64,000 nucleotides of DNA from Huaxiibacter chinensis (GCF_022171985.1 NZ_JAJVHF010000001.1:930001-994000), one strand, 5' to 3'; shown: positions 19,085-27,497, counted from the stretch's first letter. Translations and numbers: made by a program. Notes: generated from the letters alone by a model not told the origin.

Positions 19085-19198
19085 ATGTTTGGTATTTATC
19101 GCGCGCCACGCCTGGTTTTATACATAGTTGTTGCCATTGTTATTGCAACGTTAATTGGATTGAGCACCTACACGTTTGTAAAATTATTTGCCGGATAA
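19085..19198 (+). CDS. 37-residue membrane microprotein
   Basis: ATG with a strong ribosome site (GAGGGAA, 6 bases upstream) opens a 37-codon frame ending in TAA. The product starts 'MFGIYRAPRLV', with two Arg on the N-side, and continues as one hydrophobic stretch ('LYIVVAIVIATLIGLSTYTF', residues 12-31), so a single-helix inner-membrane protein is predicted. It is divergent from the P-type ATPase and upstream of ybdJ. Small single-helix proteins often bind and tune P-type ATPases (KdpF, MgtS, MgtR are known examples); a role here is inference. I do not recognise a named homologue. Confidence 0.6.
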   Translation: MFGIYRAPRLVLYIVVAIVIATLIGLSTYTFVKLFAG

Positions 19199-19375
19199 TG
19201 ACAATAATTGACACAACGAAAGACTCATTTAATTATGCGGGGATTTTTGAGTTTATTTAGCCAGAAATAATGTTTTTTGTGCAGGGTGGAGGGAAATGAG
19301 GGTTTATTTTCCGGATATTGCTTTACGTTTCGATATGCCGGACAATAACTTTTTTAACTGACGATTAACATTAAT

Positions 19376-19624
19376 ATGAAACACCCGTTAGAGTCGCTGT
19401 TAACGGCGGGCGGTATCCTGCTGATGGCCCTGATCTCCTGTCTGTTGCTCCCGGCGCCTTCCCTTGGCCTGGTGGTGGCACAAAAGCTGGTGACGACCTT
19501 TCACCTGATGGACCTTAACCAGCTTTATACCATCCTGTTCTGTTTGTGGTTTGTTATGCTCGGCGCCATTGAATTCTTTGTTTTGCGTTTCATCTGGCGC
19601 CGTTGGTTCTCACTGGCCTCTTAG
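19376..19624 (+). CDS. ybdJ: Small inner-membrane protein YbdJ (DUF1158)
   Basis: 82 residues with two membrane helices, closely matching E. coli YbdJ from 'MKHPLE' to 'FVLRFIWRRWFSLA'. Function unknown. The gap 19199-19375 has no other gene. The ribosome site is weak. Its last 15 bp overlap the end of the convergent esterase gene. Confidence 0.88.
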   Translation: MKHPLESLLTAGGILLMALISCLLLPAPSLGLVVAQKLVTTFHLMDLNQLYTILFCLWFVMLGAIEFFVLRFIWRRWFSLAS

Positions 19625-21178
19625 CCCGGCGAAGTCGCGCATGCCATGGATCAGCGCTTCGCACCAGGCTGCATAGTCATGCCCGCTGGAAGAGGAGTGG
19701 AAGCTGACGCGATAGCCTTTCTCCCGCAAGACCTGCTCGAACGCCTTTGTGGTGGGATAGTTCCCGCCACCCGGACCGGACGTTTCAAAGGTTCCGGCCT
19801 GCAGCCAGAAACGCACCGGATAAAGCGGGGATTGCTGATACTGACGCGTTAACCAGCCAGACGGCTCGCCTTTGGGCGCCCACCAGTAAGATCCTGAAAG
19901 ACTGAGCACGTTTCCAAACAGACGCGGGTAGCGTAGCGCCACCCATGACGAGGCGATTCCACCGTAGCTGGACCCCGCCAGCACCGTCTTTTGCCGCTGC
20001 AGGGCAACCCCCTGCCCGCGCAGCCACGGCACCAGTTCGTGCGCCATAAAGTCGGCAAAGTGTGGATTCGGCGGCAGCTCTTTAGCGCGACGAGGATGAT
20101 CGAGGCTGTCGATAAACACCAGGTTGACCGGCGGAAGATGATGCCGTGAAACCAGCCCATCCAGCACGTTGGCAAAATGGTACTGGTCCTGATAAACCTG
20201 CCCGTCAAAGAGCAGTAACGTCCAGCGCGCTGGCTGTACACCGCGCGGTTTATAGATCAGGACGTCACGGGTGTTGCCAAGGATTTTACTGGTCAGCCTC
20301 TGCCGGGATAACGTGCCGTGTGCCAGCGGCTGCGCGGTGGCCTGCACGGAGCAATAGCGTGCCGGGCTAAGATCGAGCAGCGAAAAACGGCTCCAGCGAT
20401 CGGCTTTTCGATCGCCAAACGTATGGGGATTGAGCGGATCGGCCTGCGCGCTCACCAGAATGGCGCGACGCTGATCGAGCGGGCTGCCTTCTACACGCGG
20501 CACGTCCGGGGCAAGTTTGTACTGCATCAGCGTATCGGCAGGGACAACGTAGCTGCGAAACCAGACATCGCTCTTGCCCAGGCGAAACAACGGCTGGTGA
20601 TCGCCATTGGGTGAACCAAACAGATAGACGTTGTCACGCGCCCCGCGCCATAAAAAGGTGACGCGCTTATGGTCGGCATCGACAGGCTCCACCATCGGCG
20701 TTCCCTGTTGAATCTGCATCTGCCAGAACGCCTCAGTCCCTTCGCCGGCGGCGACCTTTTTAGCCAGCGCCTGCAGCGTGGGGCTTTCAGGCGCCAGCGT
20801 CTGCGTGCGGGGTAAAGGTGAGGTTTCTTTCATGCGCCACTGAAATTGCCACGGTGTACCCGCTTCACCGTGCAGTACCAGCGAGGAGTGTTGCTTCACC
20901 GGCAGGGCAAACAACAGCGAGTGTTCGCCGTCCGCAGGGCCGTTCTCAATCAGGGTGCGTATGCGACGATTTTGCACATCCAGCAGGCGGGCATCCTTTA
21001 CGCCCTTCAAGGTGGCAGAAACATAATTTTGCCCCATCGCAGGGAGCACGAAACAGACCTCCCCGCTGGCATCGAATTTGCCCTGCTGTTCCCCCTGAAA
21101 GGAGGGCTGCTCGCAGGTTGCTGCCAGCGCCGGAAGCGCGCTTATCCCTAACAGCAAACCACTCCATGCTTTTTTCAT
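19610..21178 (-). CDS. Exported enterochelin-esterase-like protein
   Basis: 522 residues. The signal peptide is 'MKKAWSGLLLGISALPALA', with cleavage after 'ALA'. The N-terminal domain resembles the substrate-binding domain of Fes (about residues 100-260: 'VTFLWRG', 'NVYLFGSPNG', 'YKLAPD'), and the esterase D-like hydrolase follows with nucleophile elbow 'GSSYGG', 'SGSYWW' and the catalytic His in 'GHDYAAW'. Fes and IroD act in the cytoplasm; this copy carries an export signal, so it should hydrolyse a catecholate siderophore in the periplasm. A Fur-box-like palindrome lies upstream. A longer frame to 21649 runs through ramA on the same strand and is not real. Confidence 0.85.
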   Translation of the reverse strand: MKKAWSGLLLGISALPALAATCEQPSFQGEQQGKFDASGEVCFVLPAMGQNYVSATLKGVKDARLLDVQNRRIRTLIENGPADGEHSLLFALPVKQHSSLVLHGEAGTPWQFQWRMKETSPLPRTQTLAPESPTLQALAKKVAAGEGTEAFWQMQIQQGTPMVEPVDADHKRVTFLWRGARDNVYLFGSPNGDHQPLFRLGKSDVWFRSYVVPADTLMQYKLAPDVPRVEGSPLDQRRAILVSAQADPLNPHTFGDRKADRWSRFSLLDLSPARYCSVQATAQPLAHGTLSRQRLTSKILGNTRDVLIYKPRGVQPARWTLLLFDGQVYQDQYHFANVLDGLVSRHHLPPVNLVFIDSLDHPRRAKELPPNPHFADFMAHELVPWLRGQGVALQRQKTVLAGSSYGGIASSWVALRYPRLFGNVLSLSGSYWWAPKGEPSGWLTRQYQQSPLYPVRFWLQAGTFETSGPGGGNYPTTKAFEQVLREKGYRVSFHSSSSGHDYAAWCEALIHGMRDFAGLRGQ

Positions 21179-21217
21179 TACCGCATATTCCCCGACGAAA
21201 TTTGCGACCAACGCTAA

Positions 21218-21238
21218 TGCAAATGGTAATGATTTGCA
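21218..21238 (-). promoter_or_regulatory. Fur-box-like operator of the esterase gene
   Basis: TGCAAAT-GGTAATG-ATTTGCA, a dyad with 7-bp perfect arms, matches the 19-bp Fur consensus at about 13 positions and lies 40 bp before the start codon. Iron-dependent repression by Fur is expected. Confidence 0.7.
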
Positions 21239-21338
21239 ATACACATAAAGTTCGGTATACCGACCCTGAAGGCGTCCATAAAAAAAGTCGGGGAGCGATG
21301 ACGCCCTTCCCGACCTTAAGATACTGCTTTGCGTGCCA

Positions 21339-21680
21339 TTAATGTGTCTGGCTGTGGTTCTCTTTACGATAGGCGCCGGGCGGCTGATGGAAGGTCCGTG
21401 TGAAGATACGCGTAAAGGTCTGCTGGGAATCAAAGCCATAGCGCAGGCAAATGTCGTATACGCGCGCGTCCGATTCACGCAGATCGCGCGCCGCCAGCAG
21501 AAGCTTGCGTTCACGTATATAACGCCCCAGACTTTCGCCTTTGTACTGCATAAAGAGCCGTTGCAGATGCCACTTTGAGTAACCGGCGTGCCGGGCAATC
21601 TCATCAATGCGTAATGGCTGATGCAGGTTGTCATCGATCCACTCGACAATGGTGTCGATGACCTGAGCGGAAATGGTCAT
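21339..21680 (-). CDS. ramA: RamA, AraC/XylS-type activator of multidrug resistance
   Basis: 113 residues beginning 'MTISAQVIDTIVEWIDDN', the single AraC-type DNA-binding domain with two helix-turn-helices ('HAGYSKWHLQRLFMQYKG' and 'ICLRYGFDSQQTFTRIFTRT'). RamA binds mar/sox/rob boxes and raises acrAB-tolC, micF and other genes. The frame extends to 21725, but the known start is the ATG at 21680, with GGGGAGAG upstream. It lies 32 bp after romA on the same strand, so romA-ramA is probably one operon controlled by RamR from the site at 22871. Confidence 0.95.
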   Translation of the reverse strand: MTISAQVIDTIVEWIDDNLHQPLRIDEIARHAGYSKWHLQRLFMQYKGESLGRYIRERKLLLAARDLRESDARVYDICLRYGFDSQQTFTRIFTRTFHQPPGAYRKENHSQTH

Positions 21681-21712
21681 GGTGCTCTCCCCCTCTGATT
21701 CTCGATTCATCA

Positions 21713-22816
21713 TTATTTCCACCAATCACGAAACTGTTGTGATACGTCGTTAACGTGCACCGGTTCGCCCAGTTCAGGCGTCAACAGGCGATAATTTTGC
21801 GCTTTGCTGGCTTTTGCCAGCTGAATAAGCGGGTCGTTCCAGGTGTGTTTTGCCAGCACGAAGCGACCGTTATGACCGGGCACGACGGCTCTGGCATTCA
21901 GATCCGCCGACGCCTGCGCTGTCTCTTCTGGCAACATGTGAATGTACTTCCAGTCCTGGTCATACTGGCCGTTTTCCATGATGGCGAGGTCCACATCGCC
22001 AAACTGCTCTCCAATTGCCTTAAAATGTGGGCCGTACCCGGAGTCGCCGCTGTAGTAAATTTTTTGATCCGCCGTCACGAACATAAAGCTGGCCCACAGA
22101 GTCTGGTCACGCTTAATCCCGCGCCCCGAGAAGTGACGAGCCGGGAGCACGTGTACCGTCAGGCCATCGCTGATACGCACCGACTGATTCCAGTCGCGCT
22201 CGTCAATAATGGCAGCATCCATTCCCCAGTAACGCAGATGCGAACCGACACCCAGCGGCGTCACCACGCGCTTAACCTTAGGCAGTAAGGCCTTGATGGT
22301 GGCGTAATCCAGATGATCGTAATGATCGTGGGAGATAATCAGCAGGTCGATATCCGGCATGCTTTCTGCACTCCACGGGTAGTCCCCGTCGAAGGCTTTA
22401 TTGAGGAACGAGAACGGCGCGGCGTAGTTGCCCAGCACCGGGTCGATCAAAATGCGTTTCCCCGCCAGCTGAAGATACCAGGAGGAGTGCCCCAGCCAGA
22501 CTAAGGTATCCTCATCCAGCGGCAGACGGGCCAGATCGGTCGGGATCAATGGCAGAGGCTGTGCCGGGCGGGCGTTCTCGGTTTTTTTGGTCAAGAAATC
22601 CCACATCGCCACCAGCATATTCTTATCGCCGTTATAGCCTGGCGTAGGAAGCGTGTTATGAAACTTCCCGTCGCGATAATGGGGAGAGGCTTCCACTTCC
22701 GTAAGCTGCGCGCCTTGCGGCGGCTGACCAAATCCGGCATTCAGTACAAAAGGTAAACTCGCCGCTGAAGCAATAATCATGACAAACACCACGCAGATGA
22801 ATTGAGGCTTTTTCAT
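21713..22816 (-). CDS. romA: RomA, metallo-beta-lactamase-fold hydrolase
   Basis: 367 residues. One N-terminal hydrophobic segment (residues 6-25) serves as signal or anchor, then comes an UlaG/NAPE-PLD-like beta-lactamase fold: 'LGHSSWYLQLAGKRILIDP' near residue 110, the zinc motif 'SHDHYDHLD' near 165, 'YSGDSGYG' near 255 and 'VVPGHNGRF' near 320. Its natural substrate is unknown; in Klebsiella and Enterobacter romA lies between the ramR promoter and ramA. The ATG at 22816 has AGGAA directly upstream; the longer frame to 22864 overlaps the RamR operator and is rejected. Confidence 0.9.
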   Translation of the reverse strand: MKKPQFICVVFVMIIASAASLPFVLNAGFGQPPQGAQLTEVEASPHYRDGKFHNTLPTPGYNGDKNMLVAMWDFLTKKTENARPAQPLPLIPTDLARLPLDEDTLVWLGHSSWYLQLAGKRILIDPVLGNYAAPFSFLNKAFDGDYPWSAESMPDIDLLIISHDHYDHLDYATIKALLPKVKRVVTPLGVGSHLRYWGMDAAIIDERDWNQSVRISDGLTVHVLPARHFSGRGIKRDQTLWASFMFVTADQKIYYSGDSGYGPHFKAIGEQFGDVDLAIMENGQYDQDWKYIHMLPEETAQASADLNARAVVPGHNGRFVLAKHTWNDPLIQLAKASKAQNYRLLTPELGEPVHVNDVSQQFRDWWK

Positions 22817-22870
22817 TTCCTGACCCGCCAACGCGCCCCATCCAGTGATTTGCGCGGGTGACACTTGAAT

Positions 22871-22890
22871 ATGAGTGAGTAAGCACTCAT
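22871..22890. promoter_or_regulatory. RamR operator
   Basis: ATGAGTG-AGTAAG-CACTCAT, a perfect 7-bp inverted repeat with a 6-bp spacer between divergent ramR and romA-ramA. It has the form of the RamR-binding site described in Salmonella and Klebsiella (ATGAGTG-N6-CACTCAT). Both arms are intact, so this strain should repress ramA normally. Confidence 0.9.
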
Positions 22891-23047
22891 TATAGATACG
22901 ATGAATATATCGTCAAGATGTTTTCGATCTTTGACATTCCGCGTTGCAGCGGTATGACACGCATGATTCAATATGTTTTTTTCGTCAAGATGCATCAACT
23001 TCTTCAGCCTTCACCGGCTATAGAAGGACGTACAAGGGGGATTTTGA

Positions 23048-23638
23048 GTGGCTCGTCCAAAAAGTGAAGATAAAAAACTGGCGTTACTGGAGGCAGCAAC
23101 CGCTGCATTTGCGCAATCAGGTATTGCTGCCTCCACGGCGTTGATTGCCCGTAATGCGGGCGTCGCCGAAGGAACGCTGTTTCGCTACTTTGCGACCAAA
23201 GACGATCTGCTTAATGCCCTCTATTTGCACCTGAAACAGGATCTTTGCCAGAACATGCGGGCAAACCTCGATCGCTCTATTACGCTGCCTAAAGAACATA
23301 CCCGCAATATCTGGAACAGCTATGTTGACTGGGGCATTCTTAACCCTGTTGCCCATGGCGCGATCCGCCAGCTCGGCGTGAGCGAGAAAATTTCCAAAGA
23401 GACCGAACAGGCCGTCCACAATATGTTCCCGGAGCTGAACGAACTGTGCCGTCGTGCAGTGCGCCCGATCTTTATGTCCGACGAGTTTAAGACCTTTGGC
23501 GATGCGATGTTCTTATCGCTGGCTGAAACAACCATGGAATTTGCCACGCGCGACCCGGCCCGCGCCGTCGATTTTAAAGCGCTGGGATTTGAAGCCATGT
23601 GGCGTGCCCTCGCCATCGAGGATATCAATGGACAGTAA
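23048..23638 (+). CDS. ramR: RamR, TetR-family repressor of ramA
   Basis: 196 residues. The N-terminal TetR helix-turn-helix reads '[20 protein letters not shown]' (about 33-52), as in Salmonella RamR, and the ligand-binding C-terminal domain is full length. It represses romA-ramA; loss-of-function mutations are a common cause of multidrug resistance. I see no frameshift or stop. The start codon is GTG at 23048 with AAGGGGG upstream. Its last 11 bp overlap ybdF, so the two are co-transcribed. Confidence 0.95.
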   Translation: MARPKSEDKKLALLEAATAAFAQSGIAASTALIARNAGVAEGTLFRYFATKDDLLNALYLHLKQDLCQNMRANLDRSITLPKEHTRNIWNSYVDWGILNPVAHGAIRQLGVSEKISKETEQAVHNMFPELNELCRRAVRPIFMSDEFKTFGDAMFLSLAETTMEFATRDPARAVDFKALGFEAMWRALAIEDINGQ

Positions 23639-23996
23639 ATCACTACAGGAACACGCAAAACGCGTGGCGCTTGCGTTGCCGTTTACCGAACACTGCTGGC
23701 CGTTTGGGCCAGAGTTTGATGTCTTTAAAGTCGGCGGAAAGATTTTCATGTTAGCCGCCGTCGCGCACGGGCGATTGCACGTCAGCCTGAAATCCGATCC
23801 TGAAAAATCTTTATTAAATCAACAAATCTATCGCGGGATCGAACCGGGCTACCATCTGAATAAAAAACACTGGATCTCCCTCTATGGCACCGATGACATG
23901 ACACCGGAACTGGTCGCCGATCTGATTAACGACTCGTGGAACCTGGTTGTGGATAAGCTGCCGAAAAAAGATCAGAAGCGCATCCGTCCAGCCTGA
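23628..23996 (+). CDS. ybdF: YbdF, MmcQ/YjbR-family protein
   Basis: 122 residues, same length as E. coli YbdF. Family features are '[20 protein letters not shown]' near residue 19 and the C-terminal '[18 protein letters not shown]'. The CyaY-like fold is proposed to bind DNA, but the function is unknown. The ATG at 23628 lies inside the 3' end of ramR (11-bp overlap), which suggests translational coupling. The E. coli neighbour nfsB follows directly. Confidence 0.87.
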   Translation: MDSKSLQEHAKRVALALPFTEHCWPFGPEFDVFKVGGKIFMLAAVAHGRLHVSLKSDPEKSLLNQQIYRGIEPGYHLNKKHWISLYGTDDMTPELVADLINDSWNLVVDKLPKKDQKRIRPA

Positions 23997-24030
23997 TTGT
24001 TCGGCTAAGACGAACAGTTTAAGCGCTCGA

Positions 24031-24050
24031 ATTGCACTTATCTTTTCCCG
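24031..24050 (+). promoter_or_regulatory. Candidate marbox before nfsB
   Basis: ATTGCACTTATCTTTTCCC has the conserved first half (A-Y-n-GCAC) of the mar/sox/rob box but a weak second half. It sits just ahead of a TTGACC (24051-24056) that could be the -35 of nfsB. nfsB is a MarA/RamA-type regulon member in E. coli, so a functional box is plausible. Confidence 0.4.
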
Positions 24051-24110
24051 TTGACCCTTGTAATCTGCTTTTCTTTCGCGCCCCCACGGGCGTATTTCCC
24101 AGGAGTTGTT

Positions 24111-24764
24111 ATGGATATTATTTCTGTCGCGCAGAAACGCCACTCTGCGAAGGCGTTCGACACCAGCAAAAAACTGACCGCTGAAGAAGCGCAAAACATC
24201 AAAACCCTGCTGCAATTCAGCCCGTCCAGCACTAACTCGCAACCCTGGCACTTTATCGTCGCCAGCACTGAGGAAGGCAAAGCACGCGTCGCAAAATCCG
24301 CCGCGGGCACCTTTGTATTCAACGAACGTAAGATGCTGGACGCCTCGCACGTAGTGGTCTTCTGTGCCAAAACGGCCATGGATGACGCCTGGCTTGAGCG
24401 CGTGGTGGATCAGGAAGACGCCGACGGTCGCTTCAACACCCCAGAAGCAAAAGCGGCGAATCATAAAGGTCGCTGCTATTTCGCCGATATGCACCGCGTG
24501 GATCTGAAAGATGACGATCAGTGGATGGCAAAACAGGTTTACCTGAATGTGGGTAATTTCCTGCTGGGCGTGGCCGCGATGGGTCTGGATGCCGTGCCGA
24601 TTGAAGGCTTCGATGCCGCTATTCTCGATGAAGAGTTTGGTCTGAAAGAGAAAGGCTTCACCAGCCTGGTCGTGGTCCCGGTTGGGCATCACAGCGTGGA
24701 AGATTTCAACGCCACGCTGCCAAAATCTCGCCTGCCGCTGAGCACCATTGTCACCGAGTGCTAA
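24111..24764 (+). CDS. nfsB: Oxygen-insensitive NAD(P)H nitroreductase NfsB
   Basis: 217 residues, nearly the same sequence as the well-studied E. cloacae nitroreductase. FMN and substrate segments are visible: 'KRHSAKAFD' (residues 9-17), '[12 protein letters not shown]' (38-49), '[20 protein letters not shown]' (near 88) and '[16 protein letters not shown]' (near 163). The homodimer reduces nitroaromatics and quinones by two-electron steps and activates nitrofuran drugs; loss gives nitrofurantoin resistance. The gene is intact. Start: ATG with AGGAG 7 bases upstream. Confidence 0.96.
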   Translation: MDIISVAQKRHSAKAFDTSKKLTAEEAQNIKTLLQFSPSSTNSQPWHFIVASTEEGKARVAKSAAGTFVFNERKMLDASHVVVFCAKTAMDDAWLERVVDQEDADGRFNTPEAKAANHKGRCYFADMHRVDLKDDDQWMAKQVYLNVGNFLLGVAAMGLDAVPIEGFDAAILDEEFGLKEKGFTSLVVVPVGHHSVEDFNATLPKSRLPLSTIVTEC

Positions 24765-24791
24765 GCTAAACGGGCCGCGCAGTTCGGCCCG

Positions 24792-25394
24792 TCAACTTTT
24801 GCTGATAACCAGCCTGCGATGCGGATGGATATCGCGATCGTGTCCCCATGCAAAGGCTATCCATCGCTCTTCCAGCTCAGCATAAGAGCTGACGGGCGTA
24901 AGTTCCCATGCTTCTTCGACCGTCCCGTCTGCCACGCTAATCTGATAGTTCATGGAAAATGCCCAGTCGATCATTCTTAGCCAAAAACGCTGTCCATCTC
25001 CGGTCTGCTCACTGTCAGACACAACGATGTCATATTTACTGAGTAACCACTGGAAAAAGCACTGAGGAAACCCATGAATGACACGCTGATGCAGCATACG
25101 TGGCGTACGCCAGACCATCACCTGCGTCGCCGCACTGCGCGGAAAAGTAATCTCTCTATGAAATTCGAGCTTTACAGCATACGCCGTGTAGGGCTGACCA
25201 TCATCCGTGGTGACGATGCGATATTCGTCGTTAAAACGTGATTTCAGAAGGCGGTATCCCACTGGCAGGACAAAACCCGGTAAGGTGAACTCTTCCGTAC
25301 CACGCGCCAAAAACGCAGCAGTATGCTCAACGTTTCGGGAAATAAGCCCTAATTTCTGGCTAAAATCAGCGGAATCGATCATCAGTGGGGCCAT
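24792..25394 (-). CDS. Hypothetical protein, unrecognised
   Basis: About 200 residues, soluble, rich in aromatic residues. Its C-terminal half ('GDGQRFWLRMIDWAFSMNYQ', then 'ELTPVSSYAELEERWIAFAW') resembles hypothetical proteins that I recall from phages and plasmids, but I can name no family with confidence. There is no signal or membrane segment. The start is uncertain: ATG at 25394 or at 25382, neither with a good ribosome site. It sits alone at a junction between nfsB (convergent) and the DUF2157 gene, in a spot where E. coli has no gene, so it is probably acquired. Confidence 0.6.
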   Translation of the reverse strand: MAPLMIDSADFSQKLGLISRNVEHTAAFLARGTEEFTLPGFVLPVGYRLLKSRFNDEYRIVTTDDGQPYTAYAVKLEFHREITFPRSAATQVMVWRTPRMLHQRVIHGFPQCFFQWLLSKYDIVVSDSEQTGDGQRFWLRMIDWAFSMNYQISVADGTVEEAWELTPVSSYAELEERWIAFAWGHDRDIHPHRRLVISKS

Positions 25395-25546
25395 CAGTGG
25401 TTACTCATCGCGCAAGTATAGTCCAGTTTAGTTCCCATCTAAATGGCAGAGATTCAGTGGGTTGTTTTCATTCCGGACATACCTTACACCTTATATTCAG
25501 CCTGGACCGATCCCGCTGTTTATCCCTGAAAGCCCCTCGCAAAAAT

Positions 25547-26581
25547 CTACCTGTCCGCCCTGCCGGCATGCCAGATCCGCTCCGCATACCGCCCAATCAC
25601 CGCCAGCGACGCCGCCAGAATCAGGAAGAACACCACCTTGTTCATGGCGTCCCAGAAGTATTCGAAGTAGCGGGTATAGAGGTTAATGGCCAGGAACGTC
25701 AGACCAAATCCACGCAGCATGCCATCGTCGGTTTTCAGACTGATGTAAATACAGAGCACCGCCGCCACCGCAAACAGCAGCGCCCACGGCAGGAGCGAGG
25801 CCTGAGTGACGCTGTACCAGTTATCGATATCATAATTACCCACTATCGACATGATCCACAGGGCGATAAAGAGATACGTCAGCCCCATCGCTTTACTGAT
25901 GGTATAGAGATGCCTTGCCAGCAACAGACTGCGCAGTCCCCAGCACAGGGCCAGCAGCGCGCCGCCGAAAAAGAGAAAGCGCACCGGATAGTTCATCCCC
26001 AGCCAGTAGGCACCCCAGCCGGATACATAGCCGGTCTCGGCGCCAAACCAGTTGCCAAGCGAGAGCAAGAAGAACAACCACACCAGCCCGGAGCGGCCAA
26101 AGTACCCCACCAGCCCGTAAATCGCACAGCCCGCCAGAAACAGCGGCGCAATATGACCACTGCCGTTATCCAGCCGTTCACCCAGCTGCCACAGTGCGAT
26201 TGCGGTAAACAAGACCCCAAGGAAAAGAATCGCTTCGGTACTATAGTGCCACTGTCTCTCCCGCCGCTGGCGGCTGAATCCCCACAGGTAAAACAGCACG
26301 GCGAGCAGCGCGGGCAGCCCGATGCGGGCAAGGGAGGAAAACGCGAAGAATTCGATAATGCGCGCCATCAGTTCGCTGTCCGAGAACAGGCTGCCGATGG
26401 CGATGATGACGCAGGCAATCGCCGTCCAGAAGGCGTAGCGGCTCAGCCGCTGCCAGTCCATGGTCACGCGGTGAAGCGTACCCGCCAGCCGCTGATGCTC
26501 GTCAGCGGTTAAGGTGCCTTCCTGTTGCCACTCGTTGAGCGCGCGGCGTAAAAGCCGCTCCTCTTTGCCGGTCACCTTCAT
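25547..26581 (-). CDS. DUF2157-like polytopic membrane protein
   Basis: 344 residues. A short charged N-terminal domain ('LLRRALNEWQQEGTLTADEH', the DUF2157 signature) is followed by nine to ten hydrophobic helices. Function unknown. The ATG at 26581 overlaps the TGA of the upstream regulator gene (ATGA), so the two are translationally coupled. Confidence 0.75.
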   Translation of the reverse strand: MKVTGKEERLLRRALNEWQQEGTLTADEHQRLAGTLHRVTMDWQRLSRYAFWTAIACVIIAIGSLFSDSELMARIIEFFAFSSLARIGLPALLAVLFYLWGFSRQRRERQWHYSTEAILFLGVLFTAIALWQLGERLDNGSGHIAPLFLAGCAIYGLVGYFGRSGLVWLFFLLSLGNWFGAETGYVSGWGAYWLGMNYPVRFLFFGGALLALCWGLRSLLLARHLYTISKAMGLTYLFIALWIMSIVGNYDIDNWYSVTQASLLPWALLFAVAAVLCIYISLKTDDGMLRGFGLTFLAINLYTRYFEYFWDAMNKVVFFLILAASLAVIGRYAERIWHAGRADR

Positions 26582-27447
26582 CTTGCCTGCTCCGTCAGCC
26601 ATTCCATTGCTCTCTCCCCGGCGTCATCCACTGGCAGGTACACCAGCAGCCGGGAACCGTTTCGTGGAGCAGAGTACCAGTACATCTGCTGCAGGGTAAA
26701 TTCCCCCAGCTCAGGATGGGTAAACAGCTTGAGCTGGTTTTCCACACCGCGCACATCGTTGCGCTGGTGCCACAGGGTTTTAAACTCATCGGACACAGCA
26801 AAAAAGCGGGCCAGTTTGGCTTCCCACAGCGGGTCGCCCCGATGCTCAGCCATCGCCGCCCTGAAATAGGAGACAAAAACGGGCAGCACATCGTCTCGTC
26901 GGCCAAGGCGGGCGCGCCATGCCGGGTGGGTGAGGAACAGATAAATACAGTTGCGGTCTTCCGGGGGGATCGCATTGAAATCGACGCCCATCAGATGACC
27001 AAAGCTGTCGTTCCACGCCACGATGTCAAAATTGGGTTTCTGAATGCTGGCCGGTTTCGGCATCAGCGTATCAAGCAGGCGGCGCGTGCCTTCGCTGATG
27101 CCTTCACAGCAGGTGGCCTGCGGCGCTTCACCCGGCGGTAGCCCGGCCAGCACAAAAAGATGGCGCGCTTCGGTCGGGGTACACTGCAGCGCTTTTGCCA
27201 CGGCGGCCATCACCGCGCTGGACGGGTTGACGTCCCTGCCCTGCTCAAGCCAGGTGTACCAGGTGACTCCAACGTCTGCCAGCAGGGCGACCTCTTCACG
27301 GCGCAGCCCGGGCGTGCGACGTCGACCGCTGCGCGGCAGGCCGAGCCGCTGGGGATCGAGGCTTTCGCGTCGGGCGCGTAAGAACGCACCAAGTTGTTTT
27401 CGGGTGTCATCCTTGAGCGAGACGACGGGTTCCGACATGAGCGCCAT
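26578..27447 (-). CDS. XRE-family regulator with MmyB-like ligand domain
   Basis: 289 residues. The N-terminal helix-turn-helix includes 'LGAFLRARRESLDPQRLGLP', 'RRRTPGLRREEVALLADVGV' and 'TWYTWLEQGRD', the typical start of this actinobacterial- and proteobacterial-type regulator family. The C-terminal MmyB_LBD-like (PAS-like) domain has 'PKPASIQKPNFDIVAWNDSF'. It is divergent from a DHA2 drug pump and coupled to the DUF2157 gene, so it probably controls both through the palindrome at 27472. Start: ATG at 27447, with AGGGGG upstream. Confidence 0.85.
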   Translation of the reverse strand: MALMSEPVVSLKDDTRKQLGAFLRARRESLDPQRLGLPRSGRRRTPGLRREEVALLADVGVTWYTWLEQGRDVNPSSAVMAAVAKALQCTPTEARHLFVLAGLPPGEAPQATCCEGISEGTRRLLDTLMPKPASIQKPNFDIVAWNDSFGHLMGVDFNAIPPEDRNCIYLFLTHPAWRARLGRRDDVLPVFVSYFRAAMAEHRGDPLWEAKLARFFAVSDEFKTLWHQRNDVRGVENQLKLFTHPELGEFTLQQMYWYSAPRNGSRLLVYLPVDDAGERAMEWLTEQAR

Positions 27448-27471
27448 AATTCCCCCTGCATGGTAGTGCCA

Positions 27472-27497
27472 GTACCAGTATAAGCAAGAACTGGTAC
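27472..27497. promoter_or_regulatory. Candidate operator between the XRE regulator and MFS pump
   Basis: GTACCAGT-(10 bp)-ACTGGTAC, a perfect 8-bp inverted repeat centred in the divergent promoter, preceded by an extra half-site GTGCCAGT. Likely the binding site of the adjacent regulator. Confidence 0.65.

Noticed and set aside
21179..21649. N-terminal extension of the esterase-like gene
   Set aside because: It would run through ramA in another frame and hide a clear signal peptide at 21178.
23814..24692. 292-codon frame antisense to nfsB
   Set aside because: The sense frame encodes a near-perfect nitroreductase; the antisense frame is a shadow.
25385..26512. 375-codon frame antisense to the DUF2157 gene
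   Set aside because: Composition (Gln, Arg, Pro, His) is typical of a shadow of a membrane protein gene; no recognisable protein.
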